DNA from: Paraburkholderia susongensis
GTDB lineage: Bacteria > Pseudomonadota > Gammaproteobacteria > Burkholderiales > Burkholderiaceae
Direction: 5' to 3'
Length of the DNA stretch: 64,000 nucleotides
NCBI RefSeq assembly: GCF_900177725.1
Contig: NZ_FXAT01000019.1
Span: 1 to 64,000 of the forward strand
Shown here: in pieces, positions 25,877 through 34,771 of the stretch
Layout: each line of letters opens with the position of its first letter
Position numbering within the stretch: the first letter of the stretch is position 1
Made by a program: the position numbers and the translations under genes
The notes under the pieces: model-generated
What the model was told of the DNA's origin: nothing
Database searches by the model: none
The model's input: the letters and a program-made list of their open reading frames with translations, nothing else

Positions 25877-26161
25877 CTACCGCAGGGCACCGCCGAGCCG
25901 CAGTAGCGCGAGCAGCACGGCCAGAGGCAGCGCGATCCAGGCGGCCGCAAAAACCTGCGGACTCTCGACATGCACGACCAGCAGTCCGACGAGCAGCGAC
26001 AGTCGTACGCTGCGGGTGATGCGCCGGTCGAACGTCCAGTGGGGATCACGCTGCTCAAATGGCAACAGGCTGCGCAGGCGGTACTGGTGAAGTGCGTACA
26101 GCACCACGCGCAGCTCGGCGGGTGTCGTACAGAGGTGACGGATCAGCCAGCGCAGCAGCAT
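25877..26161 (-). CDS. Small membrane protein at the TrbK position
   Basis: 94 residues from MLLRWLIRHLCTTPAELRVVLYALHQYR, with AGGAG eight bases before ATG. One or two helices follow (SLLVGLLVVHVESPQVFAAAWIALPLAVLLALLRLG). A longer open frame overlaps trbJ and is not used. In RP4 this position holds TrbK, the entry-exclusion lipoprotein. This protein has no lipobox, so it is not a plain TrbK, and its role is unknown. Confidence 0.65.
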   Translation of the reverse strand: MLLRWLIRHLCTTPAELRVVLYALHQYRLRSLLPFEQRDPHWTFDRRITRSVRLSLLVGLLVVHVESPQVFAAAWIALPLAVLLALLRLGGALR

Positions 26162-26172
26162 CCCTGGTTCTC

Positions 26173-26976
26173 CTACTGGTCCTGCAACAGATCGAAGTCG
26201 GGCGCACCCTGCGTCGTCTGCTGCTCCTGCTGGTTGGTCTGGCCGAGCGCCGCGGCGCGCGCGGCAGCAAGCTGCGCCGTATTGCCCTGGGCTTGCGACT
26301 GTGCGATGTGGTCCTGCATCTGCTGCGCGACCTGGCGTTGTACGAGTGCGTGCAGGTCGACCATCTCGCCGGCCAGCACATTCGACTGCTGGTTCAGCAT
26401 CTGCAGGCCCTGCACGGTGCCCGTGACATCGGGAATCTGTGACTGGATCTGCTGCAGGTTCTGCGCACGCTGCGCGAGCGTGTCGAGGTTCTGCATGTCC
26501 TGTGTCAACTGCTGCTGGTAGAGACCACCGCGCGTCGAGGCGAGCGACGTGTAGGCCGACAGCCACTGTCCGGGCGACATGCCCGTCGAGTTCATCTCGG
26601 AAAGGCTGCGGCCAAAGAGCCCGTTCGTCGCACTGGCCGCTTGCTGCAACTCGGTGACGGCGGTGGACAGCGACTGGAAGCTCGTGATCTGTGAGCGGTA
26701 GGGGGCAATGGTCTGATCGATCAGTGAAGCGGGAACCTGCTTCAGGTTCTGGACCATCGTGACGTACTGCTGCAGGCGGGTGATCTGCGCCTGGACGTTC
26801 TGCTCGACCATCTGCGCTTGCTGGGCGACTGAAGAAGCCAGTTCGGCATGGTTTAGTAGCTGTGTGATTTCGGTCGCGCCACCGGTGAGGCCACCGCCGG
26901 CGCGAGTCGCGCTAGTGTGCAGGATCAGGGAAAGGGCGGCGACGAGCACGATGCCACGAGCCATTGGCTTATGCAT
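26173..26976 (-). CDS. trbJ: TrbJ/VirB5-family pilus protein
   Basis: 267 residues from MHKPMARGIVLVAALSLILHTSATRAGG, a signal peptide behind a GGAGG site. The mature protein is almost entirely helical and Gln-rich (QITRLQQYVTMVQNLKQVP, FQSLSTAVTELQQAAS, QMLNQQSNVLAGEMVDL, NTAQLAAARAAALGQTNQQEQQ). This fits TrbJ/VirB5 coiled-coil proteins, minor pilus-tip adhesins. The start overlaps the trbE stop by eight bases. Confidence 0.88.
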   Translation of the reverse strand: MHKPMARGIVLVAALSLILHTSATRAGGGLTGGATEITQLLNHAELASSVAQQAQMVEQNVQAQITRLQQYVTMVQNLKQVPASLIDQTIAPYRSQITSFQSLSTAVTELQQAASATNGLFGRSLSEMNSTGMSPGQWLSAYTSLASTRGGLYQQQLTQDMQNLDTLAQRAQNLQQIQSQIPDVTGTVQGLQMLNQQSNVLAGEMVDLHALVQRQVAQQMQDHIAQSQAQGNTAQLAAARAAALGQTNQQEQQTTQGAPDFDLLQDQ

Positions 26977-29665
26977 GATGGACCTCCTGCCCGGATGCTG
27001 AAGTCGCACCCGTGCTGGCCTGTCCCATCGCTTCCTCGATGTAGTGTTCCCTCCAGTCGGGGCGACCGGCGTGCAGGTACCGGTCGAACATAAGCTGGGC
27101 GCTCATCTCCGATCGCAGGATGGCGATCGACATGGGGTCGAGCGGCACCGAGATACGGCGCGACGCACCACCCTGTTCTGAGATGAAGTAGTCGCGTTTG
27201 GCGACGAGCTGCTGGATCGCGCGGATCTGCCCGTCGGACAGGCCGAAATCGCGCTGATAGGCGGCTTTCGCCGATGGGGTGAAGTTCTCGACCGGCACGA
27301 ATACGCGCACGAGCACGTTGTCGCGGATCTGCGGCCAGATTTTCGAGGTCGACACCTGCTCGGGCGATTGCGCATCCATCCAGACACAGCCGAGCTTCTT
27401 GCGCATCGTGACAATCCAGTTGCCGATCTGCGCGGCGAAGGCATCATCGTCCAGCAGGTTCCAGATTTCCGGCAGCATCACAAGCGTAGGGCCGATCACG
27501 TCCGTGGCGCGCCGCTGCTCGAGCGAATCCTGGATGCGGTACGTCACGTACGACAGGAATGGCCGGGCGATGGCTGGACTGGCGAGAATCCGGTCCGTCG
27601 CCATGGATACCCACTGGCCGGAGTTCGAGCTATGGTCGAAACCGTCGCTCACGTTGTCGAAATAGTGCGCATGGACGGCGGACCCGACCCACAGCGCCAG
27701 CTCGTCGGCAAGCAGACCGGCCGGTAGGGACGCGTGGACCGTGCGCAGCCGCCACAGGCGTCGGTCGGCGCGGCTGCGTGTGGCGGCGAGCGCGGTTTCC
27801 AGCTCCCGGCGATCTCCCGCGGTGACACGGTACGTCCCGCGCTGCTGCACGAGCATCACAATCCATTCGACGAGGAATTCGCGGTGCCGGAGGTCCGCGA
27901 GCAGCACGAGCGGGTTCATCTGCGCGCGCTCGTCCGAAGAAGTTCCGGCTGCGCCATGATCGAACTGCAGGTAGCGCCCGCCCTGCAGGATCGTCGGGAT
28001 GCGCATGGAGAGGTCCTTGTCGAACCCGTACAGCCACGCATTGGGATACTTGCGGAACAGCGTCGCACACAGCAGCATGAAGATCGTCTTGCCGAAGCCG
28101 GTACGCCCGCACACCAGCATGTGCCCGACGTCAGCAAGGAACGCGGTGAACCAGTAGGGTGTGCCGAACTCGGTCGGGAATGCGGCGAGCGCCGGACAGA
28201 GGGTGCCGGTTTCCTTCGTTAGGTGTGCGTTGATCCGGTGTCCGTCCGATACGCCGCGCAGCGGTAGCAGGCGTGCCAGTGTGGCCGTGTCAATGAACGA
28301 CCATCGTGCGCATTCACGCCACATGCCGGGGATGCTGGTCGCGAAGGCCGAGAACGCGTGCAGGGTTTCGCGAACCGGCGTGAAGTGCGCTGCGCGCAGC
28401 GCTTCCTCGACGGCCCGATGTGTCGTGACCGTCTGCGCCCACGCTGCTTCGACTGTGATGCCATCATCAAATGGCGTGGTCTCGAAAACGGGTGAAAAGG
28501 AAAGGACCGACAGGTTGTAATACCCATACATCTCTTCGGTCATCTCGACCTTGCCGATGCGCCGGTTAGCGTCGTCTGCGGCAGTGGAGCGGGACTGGTT
28601 CTGGCGTGCGCCGGACGTGTCACCGCCGCGCAGCGTAGCGGCCAGCAGCGAACGCGTGTCGAGCCGCCGCCCCTCGTGATAGCGCCGTACGCTGTCGATG
28701 AAGCGCATCGCGGCGGTCGGCGTGGTGAGCCGGAAGCAGTGGCTGACCGTCAGCTCGCCCGGCACCTTCAGCAGGCCGTCGAGACTCGTGGGCAGCACGC
28801 TGTCCGGCCAGAAGTCACGGCGAGCGGGAATACCTGCGGCTATCGCGAAGCGCTGGCGGCCGTGCGAGTAGAGGTGCAGGTAGTCGTGACCGGGACGGAC
28901 CTCTGTGTCGCACATCGCGAGGTCCAGTGCCGGAATGTCCGGGATCGGGACAGCGGCCAGATGATCGCTGGGTGGCGAACAGCAGGCGTGCATGAACGCA
29001 CCCAGCGCGTCGCCCTGAAGCCGGTGGCAGGCAAGCCGCGGGTTACCCGCAGCGAATCCGGACAGGATGTTCTCGAAGGTCTCCACGACGGCGGCCAGCT
29101 CCGAAGCGGTGTACGCGAACAGGTACTGGTCGGAGAAGGTGCCGCGCACGGCCTGTACCATCGCCTGGACGATCGACAGACGGTCGTGCGTCATGCCGTG
29201 CGTGACCTTGCCCGCAAACCGGTCGATGCCGACCTCGGGAGCCAGCGCGAACGTAACGAAGTGACGGTTCGCATAGTTCGCACCCCGCTCGAATGTGTCG
29301 CGTTGGGCGTCATCGACGCGTTGCGAAACGGGGTCCGGCATCGGTACGCTCAGGTACCGCGCGCTGCGGCGACGGTGCACCGTCCACCAAATCGTCACGG
29401 GCCGGCGCGCGATGTCGCGCAGCGACGTGACCAGGTTCTCCATCAGTTCGAGGACGTGGCCAGTCGAGAGCGCATCGGCATCAGGGCCCGAGAACTCCCA
29501 GGTCGCCATGACGGACGAGTCCTTGTTGATGATCAGCGACTCGCTGAAGCGGAACAGCCACGGCACCATCTCGGCGGTGGAGCGGCGGTCGCCGTCGGTG
29601 CGCTGCGCGACACGCGCAAGCGACTCGGCGTCGAATGGCGAGAGGGTCGTCAAGGATTTCAGCAC
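26969..29665 (-). CDS. trbE: TrbE/VirB4-family ATPase with an unusual Walker B
   Basis: 898 residues, typical length. The N-terminal CagE/TrbE domain is followed by the ATPase domain with Walker A CGRTGFGKT at 519-527. Where the family has DEAW in Walker B, this protein reads VMLPEIWNLLDD: Pro at 732 replaces the acidic residue, Glu733 and Trp735 remain. Later family blocks (WMDAQSPEQV, RVFVPVENFTPSAKAAYQRDFGL, GQIRAIQQLVAKRDYFI) are intact. VirB4 powers pilus assembly and substrate transfer. It overlaps trbD and trbJ at its two ends by a few bases. Confidence 0.92.
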   Translation of the reverse strand: MLKSLTTLSPFDAESLARVAQRTDGDRRSTAEMVPWLFRFSESLIINKDSSVMATWEFSGPDADALSTGHVLELMENLVTSLRDIARRPVTIWWTVHRRRSARYLSVPMPDPVSQRVDDAQRDTFERGANYANRHFVTFALAPEVGIDRFAGKVTHGMTHDRLSIVQAMVQAVRGTFSDQYLFAYTASELAAVVETFENILSGFAAGNPRLACHRLQGDALGAFMHACCSPPSDHLAAVPIPDIPALDLAMCDTEVRPGHDYLHLYSHGRQRFAIAAGIPARRDFWPDSVLPTSLDGLLKVPGELTVSHCFRLTTPTAAMRFIDSVRRYHEGRRLDTRSLLAATLRGGDTSGARQNQSRSTAADDANRRIGKVEMTEEMYGYYNLSVLSFSPVFETTPFDDGITVEAAWAQTVTTHRAVEEALRAAHFTPVRETLHAFSAFATSIPGMWRECARWSFIDTATLARLLPLRGVSDGHRINAHLTKETGTLCPALAAFPTEFGTPYWFTAFLADVGHMLVCGRTGFGKTIFMLLCATLFRKYPNAWLYGFDKDLSMRIPTILQGGRYLQFDHGAAGTSSDERAQMNPLVLLADLRHREFLVEWIVMLVQQRGTYRVTAGDRRELETALAATRSRADRRLWRLRTVHASLPAGLLADELALWVGSAVHAHYFDNVSDGFDHSSNSGQWVSMATDRILASPAIARPFLSYVTYRIQDSLEQRRATDVIGPTLVMLPEIWNLLDDDAFAAQIGNWIVTMRKKLGCVWMDAQSPEQVSTSKIWPQIRDNVLVRVFVPVENFTPSAKAAYQRDFGLSDGQIRAIQQLVAKRDYFISEQGGASRRISVPLDPMSIAILRSEMSAQLMFDRYLHAGRPDWREHYIEEAMGQASTGATSASGQEVHHA

Positions 29666-30024
29666 GGCATCCCCCGGGCGAAGCCTTTGGGACGGGCATT
29701 GATCTTCTGGCGCAGCAACGGCCGGGGCTCGTAGTAGTCACCCTGCCGGCTGTATTTCATATAGCAGCGGATCTGGTCGGGGTCGCGCCGCACGGCGAGC
29801 CACAGTACCGGATGCGTTACCAGTACCGCGAGCAGCACCCAGCCATTGCGCAGACCTGCCGCGAACGTGATGACGATGGCGCCTTGAGCAACGCACCATC
29901 TGCGGTCGATGCCGAGCAGCAGGAACGGTTCGAGCATGGTCTTGCGGATGCGCGCTGCAAGCGGGTCCGACGGATCAGCCGGATCACTCAAAGCATCGTG
30001 GATGGCCGGGCGAGACGTTTCCAT
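29659..30024 (-). CDS. trbD: TrbD/VirB3-family inner-membrane protein
   Basis: 121 residues from METSRPAIHDALSDPAD, with GGAGG upstream; an earlier start ten codons up lacks this. There are two hydrophobic helices (WCVAQGAIVITFAAGL and GWVLLAVLVTHPVLWLAV). The Arg-Arg-Asp-Pro motif after the second helix (RRDPDQIRCYMKYSRQGDYYEP) is typical of TrbD/VirB3. It anchors VirB4 at the membrane during pilus biogenesis. It overlaps trbE by seven bases. Confidence 0.85.
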   Translation of the reverse strand: METSRPAIHDALSDPADPSDPLAARIRKTMLEPFLLLGIDRRWCVAQGAIVITFAAGLRNGWVLLAVLVTHPVLWLAVRRDPDQIRCYMKYSRQGDYYEPRPLLRQKINARPKGFARGMPC

Positions 30025-30035
30025 ATCAGCCTCCG

Positions 30036-30458
30036 TCAGATGCTGCCCGTGCACGCGGCGCCGTGATTGAACACCTGCGCCCAGAGCAGTGGCATGTTCA
30101 GGATGGCCAGCGTGCCGAGCACGCCGCGCAGCACGTGTGTCTTGATGTTGCTGCGTCCGTCATCAAGCAGCCACAGTACGATCGAGCCGACGAGCGCGGA
30201 GAGCGAGACGACCTCCAGCAGTTCGTTGTCGAGCACGTCCTGATACACGGTACACAGCCCGCCGTTCCAGATGCCGGCGTGGGCGACGGCGGGAATGGTG
30301 CCGAGCCAGAGGGCTGCAAAAAGCAGACGCAGCGCGTGGTGGTGACGGGTGACAACGGTTCGCCACGCAGCGTGCAGATCCATACAGTGGTGGCGCAATG
30401 CAGCGATGACGCGGCCGGTGTTGCGAGCCAGCCGACCGCGCTGATATTGCTCATGCAT
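30036..30458 (-). CDS. trbC: TrbC/VirB2-family prepilin
   Basis: 140 residues from MHEQYQRGRLARN, with AGGAG eight bases upstream. A long basic leader is followed by a hydrophobic signal (LRLLFAALWLGTIPAVAHA) and a cleavage-like site before GIWNGG. The mature pilin would have two helices (VVSLSALVGSIVLWLLDD and LRGVLGTLAILNMPLLWAQVF) around a basic loop, as in VirB2. An unusual feature is the long leader. It overlaps trbB by eight bases and is the pilus subunit. Confidence 0.82.
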   Translation of the reverse strand: MHEQYQRGRLARNTGRVIAALRHHCMDLHAAWRTVVTRHHHALRLLFAALWLGTIPAVAHAGIWNGGLCTVYQDVLDNELLEVVSLSALVGSIVLWLLDDGRSNIKTHVLRGVLGTLAILNMPLLWAQVFNHGAACTGSI

Positions 30459-31500
30459 GGACCTGCTCCTCGTGGGAGGCGAAGCGGGAGAAGAGGCGTC
30501 GGGTCCGGTAGCGGCCACCCTCGGCGCTGAGCACTTCGCGGATTTCGACCGGACCGCGCACCGCACCCTGACGCTCGGCGTGCACGAAGAACCGGAACGT
30601 GGAGGCGATCTTCTGGCGCAGGTCGTCGATCGACAGGAGCCGCCCTTCGTCACTCATTCGGATGAGCGACTCCAGCCGGGCCGGGGCGGTGTCGGACGAG
30701 TCGGCATGGAACGAGACAATGGAGCCGGGATGTCCGGTGTTCAGCGCTTCCATCAGGTCGAAGGCTTCGGCGCCGCGGACCTCGCCGACGATGATGCGGT
30801 CCGGGCGTACGCGCAACGAGAAACGCACAAGATCGCGGACTGTGATGGCGAGATTGGTCTCGAACGCGACGTGATTGGGCGCGTGCACCTGCAGTTCCGC
30901 CGTATCCTCAATCGTGATGACGCGATCAGCCTGCGGCATGGCGTCGATCATCGCGTTGAGCAGCGTGGTCTTGCCCGACGAGGTGCCGCCCGAGAATGCG
31001 ATGTTGATGCGTTCGCACATGACCCATTCGAAGAACTCGCACAGGGCGGCGCCGCCGGAAGCCAGACACTCCAGAAGCGCGGAATTGCGTCGGCGCGCAG
31101 TCAGTGACTGAGCACCCGGCAGCACGTCGAACGCTCCGCTGCGCTCGTAATCTGAGAGTCCAATGCGGCGGCGCGAGTGTTTGCGGATCGACATCATGTC
31201 GCCGTGGACGGCGACGGGATGCCGGGCGGCAGCGATGCGAAGGCCGGGCAGGCGCGCGTCGAGCAGTGGCGTCTGTTCCTTCGCATTGACGTTGGCGAGG
31301 ATCGTGATGGAGCGGTCCAGTGCATCCGGATCGAGCTCACAGCCGGCGACGTACGCCATGCTTCCGTTGCGCTCGACAAAGATCGCGTCGGCGCGGTTGA
31401 CCATGATCTCCTGCACGTCGGGATCAGCGAGCATCGGTTGCAGGGGACCGAGATAGTCGTTCAGCACCTCGATCGCATATTCGTAGGTGAGCCGGCTCAT
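30451..31500 (-). CDS. trbB: TrbB/VirB11-family hexameric ATPase
   Basis: 349 residues from MSRLTYEYAIEVLNDYLGP. The N-terminal domain (ADPDVQEIMVNRADAIFVERNG) is followed by the RecA core: Walker A SGGTSSGKT (170-178), Asp box ITIEDTAELQV, Walker B-type RPDRIIVGEVRGAEAFDLMEAL and the His box NTGHPG. VirB11 partners VirB4 and switches between pilus building and DNA export. It is the first ATPase of the operon. It overlaps virB1 by four bases and trbC by eight. Confidence 0.93.
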   Translation of the reverse strand: MSRLTYEYAIEVLNDYLGPLQPMLADPDVQEIMVNRADAIFVERNGSMAYVAGCELDPDALDRSITILANVNAKEQTPLLDARLPGLRIAAARHPVAVHGDMMSIRKHSRRRIGLSDYERSGAFDVLPGAQSLTARRRNSALLECLASGGAALCEFFEWVMCERINIAFSGGTSSGKTTLLNAMIDAMPQADRVITIEDTAELQVHAPNHVAFETNLAITVRDLVRFSLRVRPDRIIVGEVRGAEAFDLMEALNTGHPGSIVSFHADSSDTAPARLESLIRMSDEGRLLSIDDLRQKIASTFRFFVHAERQGAVRGPVEIREVLSAEGGRYRTRRLFSRFASHEEQVHA

Positions 31501-32024
31501 TGACCGCCTCCCCACGTGAGGGGCTGGAACAGCTTCGCGATGAGCCCTGGGGTCCGCGTCGCAGGTGTAGCGGATGGACTGGGCGGAGAGGGCGGCAGGG
31601 GCGAGACCGTGTTGAGCGCGCGATACACGCGACGCGCGTACGCCATGCGCTTTTCGTGCGTCGCGGCGTTGTAGGCGCCTACGGCATCCCAGTTCAGGCC
31701 GAGGCGGCGCAGGTTCTGCGACAGGATCCATGCGCCGACATAGGCATTCGTACAGCGGTTCCAGAGGTCCGCGCGCGAGACACCTAGGCGCGAAAGCGTC
31801 GGAAGCCAGCGGCTGTTGATCTGCATCAGTCCGATATCGGTGCTGCCATCGGTGTTCAGATGAACGACGTTCGCGTGCTGTCCGGATTCGACGATGGCAA
31901 TCGCACGCACGAGCCGCGCGTTCACGTGATGAAAGCGCGCGGCGTCATCCATACAGTCGGCCCGGCAACTGAAGGCCAGTCCACCCATCACTGCACCCGC
32001 CAGAACGATTCGCACATGCTTCAC
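31497..32024 (-). CDS. virB1: VirB1-family lytic transglycosylase
   Basis: 175 residues from a GTG with GAGG five bases upstream, giving the signal peptide MKHVRIVLAGAVMGGLAFSCRADC; an earlier GTG at 32054 lacks a site and spoils the peptide. The SLT domain has the catalytic Glu in AIAIVESGQHAN and the motifs DIGLMQINSRWLP and VGAYNAATHEKR. The C-terminal tail is Pro-rich. It opens the murein layer so that the pilus can be assembled. It is the first gene of the T4SS operon, next to the intergenic region that separates it from the relaxase. Confidence 0.9.
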   Translation of the reverse strand: MKHVRIVLAGAVMGGLAFSCRADCMDDAARFHHVNARLVRAIAIVESGQHANVVHLNTDGSTDIGLMQINSRWLPTLSRLGVSRADLWNRCTNAYVGAWILSQNLRRLGLNWDAVGAYNAATHEKRMAYARRVYRALNTVSPLPPSPPSPSATPATRTPGLIAKLFQPLTWGGGQ

Positions 32025-32071
32025 CTTGACCTCGTGCGTTAGCCACCATCCCACACTGCACCAGTGAACGG

Positions 32072-32110
32072 AAAAAGAGCCTGCCTGACGCGGGGAGCAT
32101 TCCGGCAGGC
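32072..32110 (-). terminator. Hairpin with T-run just upstream of virB1
   Basis: Leftward, GCCTGCC and GGCAGGC pair perfectly around a loop of 18 bases and are followed by TCTTTTT, the form of a rho-independent terminator. It sits between any distal promoter and the first T4SS gene, so it could act as an attenuator or mark the end of an upstream transcript. Related palindromes occupy leader positions elsewhere in the window. Confidence 0.5.
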
Positions 32111-32269
32111 CAACAGCGCGCGTCGGCCCAAGGGGGAGCGGACCGACGGGTTCACTGTAGGCAGCGACGGCTTGCGCATGGGCCGGATACCTGCCTGCGT
32201 ACGCGGGCAGGACAGCAGTTTTCCTGCTGACTGCCCGTCAAGCAGATCAACCTATGTGGGCTGTCCAGC

Positions 32270-32450
32270 ACGATGCAAAGGCGTTTGTGAAAGGCTGCAA
32301 AGGAAGGGAAATAAAAGGCGGATAAAAGGGAAGGGCCCTATCCAAAGGCCGCGGGTGAAGCTTCGGATGAGACGCTTCACCCGCTGAAAGGACCAAAGGG
32401 TGAAGGGCAAAAAAGGGTGTTGCGGCAAGGGAGAAAAACGCCGCGGCGCA
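32270..32450. other. AAAGG-rich, strand-skewed intergenic region; candidate transfer origin or control region
   Basis: Ten AAAGG motifs lie on the + strand within 200 bases, spaced irregularly, in DNA strongly skewed to purines. A perfect 11-base hairpin (GCGGGTGAAGC at 32351-32361 and GCTTCACCCGC at 32374-32384) lies in the middle. It is between the divergent T4SS operon and relaxase gene, the usual place for oriT and for divergent promoters. I cannot identify a nic site. Confidence 0.45.
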
Positions 32451-32648
32451 CGCCGCACAAGGCCAGGAAAGGGGCACCCGGTTGACCGTGTCCGCCTGTG
32501 CGACATGACTGCATGCGACGACCGGTTGTCGTGCAGTCATTCCAGACTGTGAGTCAGGGCGGCTGCGTACTGTGGAGATATGAAGCGAGGTGTTGCGTAC
32601 TCCGCTTGACCTGGATTTTCCAATCTTCCATCACCACGACAACCCTAG

Positions 32649-34745
32649 ATGGCACCCAGTAACGCCCTGACCTGGCTGGGATTCTCTTCGCCGGCTTCGC
32701 AGAAGCTGCCGATACCCTCGGCGTCCGTTGCCGCATCGGGGTCACGGCGGCCGCCTCCGTCTGCGCAGCATCTACCGGTACTCGGATCGGGTGAACTCCT
32801 TGTGCGAACCGGTATGCAGGGCACGGTCCGCCACATTGAATCCAGCCTTGGCCTGTCGGTCGAGAGTGAGCAGAGGGACGTCGCCCCGCTAATCCAGCAA
32901 CTGACGGAATTCGTTCAACTGCTGCCAGCATCGGAATCTCACCACCACGCGCAGCCCGGTGGCCTGCTGATCCATCTGCTCGAGGTAGCGTGGTACGCGC
33001 TGCATTTCGGCGAGGGCTACCGCCTGCCGCTCGGTGCCAGTCCCGAGGACCAGTTGCAGCACGGTGCGCGCTGCAGCTACGCCGTGCTGGTGGCCGCGCT
33101 ACTCCACGACATCGGCAAACCCCTGGCAGACCTGAAGGTTGAAATCGTGAGCGGCACGGCCGCGCGGCCTTGGGTACCGCTGGCGGGCAGCATGAAAGAA
33201 CAGGGCAGCGAGTGGTACCGGGTAGATTTTCCGGAACCATCACAACGGGGTTATGGCGCGCACGAGCGGCTGTCCATCGTGATGCTTCAGCGTCTCGTTC
33301 CGTCGGTTTCGCTCGGCTGGCTCGCGCAGTATCCGCCCGTGCTGGACGAACTCGCTGCGTATCTGTCCGGCTACGCTGCGGCGAAGGACGGGGCGCTCGC
33401 GAAGATTGTCGGCGAGGCGGACCGGCTCTCGGTAGCGCAGAACCTGCTCACGGGTCCGCGCACCCGGTTTGCAACGGCCCGAACGGTTCCGCTGATCGAG
33501 CGGCTAATGGGCGGACTGCGCCGGCTGCTTGCCGAAGGAGATGTGCCAATGAACCGTGCGGGCGCCACCGCCTACTGCGACGGCGAATCCCTGTGGTGTG
33601 TGGCGAAGACACTCGCCGAGGCCGTGCGGGGCTATCTGGCGCGGAACGAACAGCAACAGCCTGGTGCGGCTGGTATCCCGGCCGACAATAACCGGCTTTT
33701 CGACACGTGGCAGGAGTACGGAGCTCTCATTCCAGCGCGGGAAGGCGGCGCGATCTGGACTATCGAGGTTACGGTTGGGACCTGGAAGCAGACCTTTACG
33801 GTCCTGCGTTTTGCGCTTGAGCGGCTGTACACCGACGCGGGTCAGTGTCCCCACGCACTACCGCCCGGCGCGGTACGGGTGGTCGAGGCCGGCACGGATG
33901 CGGAACTGACGTCGGTAGAGGACGCGGAACTGTCAACGGCTAACAGTGCTGTAGATGTACAGTCCATTTCCGTGGAGGGGAGCGAGCCGGAGCAACGGGG
34001 ACCGGCGGATGCAACTGCGGTCCATGGGGATACGCCCATGTTGCTGGTGATGTCCGACCTTCCAGACGTGGCAGTCGACGAATCTGTGTCGGTATCAACC
34101 GCAAATGTCCCGCGGCCGGTTTCGCGTATCGGGACGCCAGATTTCCTGCCTGACACAGAGAGCGCTTCTGCCTTGCAGGCGGAAACGGCTCGCCACCGGG
34201 AACAGCCAGGCCCGGTACCGGACCAGGTCACGTCGCCCATGCGCCCGAAACAGAAAGCGAGGGTGCCGGTGCGGTCGGTCGCTTCACGGGATGGAGGACG
34301 GCAGCCGCGACCGAACGCCGAGCGTTTCATGGCCTGGGTGCAGGAGGGCATTGCGAGAGGCGCACTGCCGTACAACGAGTCGATGGCGCGTGTGCACTTT
34401 GTGCGCGAAGGCATGCTGCTCGTCACTCCCGCTGTCTTCCGGGATTTTGCGCAGGCCCACCCCGAGGCGATCGAACAGACCTCCACCGATGACGGACGAA
34501 CGCCGGAACCCTGGAAACAGGTGCAGCGCGATTTCCAGAAGTCCGGCTATCCGGTGGCGGCGGATTCGGATGGGGTCGCACGCTCCTATCTTCTGCACTA
34601 CACGATCAAGGGCGCCGGCGGACGGCAACTGTCCGTGATGCTCGTGCCGGAGCCCGAGCGGTTTTTCAATCCGGTCCCGCCACCGAACGCAATGATCCAG
34701 TCGAAGCAGAAGGTGGCGCAGGCGGACGACCTGCCGCAGCCGTAG
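32649..34745 (+). CDS. traI: MobH-family relaxase (TraI_2 / DUF1528)
   Basis: 698 residues. The TraI_2 domain shows the HD-like metal motif typical of MobH: LPASESHHHAQPGGLLIH (His 98-100) and ALLHDIGKPLAD (His153, Asp154). The C-terminal DUF1528/TraI_2_C domain starts near residue 560 (ERFMAWVQEGIARGALPYNES, then VHFVREGMLLVTPAVFRDF and VQRDFQKSGY). The linker between is acidic and variable. The first 40 residues are Ser/Pro-rich and the start has no strong ribosome site, so the true start may be later. The relaxase nicks oriT and pilots the strand into the channel. It reads rightwards, divergent to the T4SS operon. Confidence 0.9.
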   Translation: MAPSNALTWLGFSSPASQKLPIPSASVAASGSRRPPPSAQHLPVLGSGELLVRTGMQGTVRHIESSLGLSVESEQRDVAPLIQQLTEFVQLLPASESHHHAQPGGLLIHLLEVAWYALHFGEGYRLPLGASPEDQLQHGARCSYAVLVAALLHDIGKPLADLKVEIVSGTAARPWVPLAGSMKEQGSEWYRVDFPEPSQRGYGAHERLSIVMLQRLVPSVSLGWLAQYPPVLDELAAYLSGYAAAKDGALAKIVGEADRLSVAQNLLTGPRTRFATARTVPLIERLMGGLRRLLAEGDVPMNRAGATAYCDGESLWCVAKTLAEAVRGYLARNEQQQPGAAGIPADNNRLFDTWQEYGALIPAREGGAIWTIEVTVGTWKQTFTVLRFALERLYTDAGQCPHALPPGAVRVVEAGTDAELTSVEDAELSTANSAVDVQSISVEGSEPEQRGPADATAVHGDTPMLLVMSDLPDVAVDESVSVSTANVPRPVSRIGTPDFLPDTESASALQAETARHREQPGPVPDQVTSPMRPKQKARVPVRSVASRDGGRQPRPNAERFMAWVQEGIARGALPYNESMARVHFVREGMLLVTPAVFRDFAQAHPEAIEQTSTDDGRTPEPWKQVQRDFQKSGYPVAADSDGVARSYLLHYTIKGAGGRQLSVMLVPEPERFFNPVPPPNAMIQSKQKVAQADDLPQP

Positions 34746-34771
34746 GCGCGTCGGGCGGCAGTGGGGCAGCG

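Noticed and set aside
32554-33243. 229-codon minus frame opposite the relaxase
   Set aside because: Basic, Arg/Pro-rich shadow of the relaxase gene with no motif.
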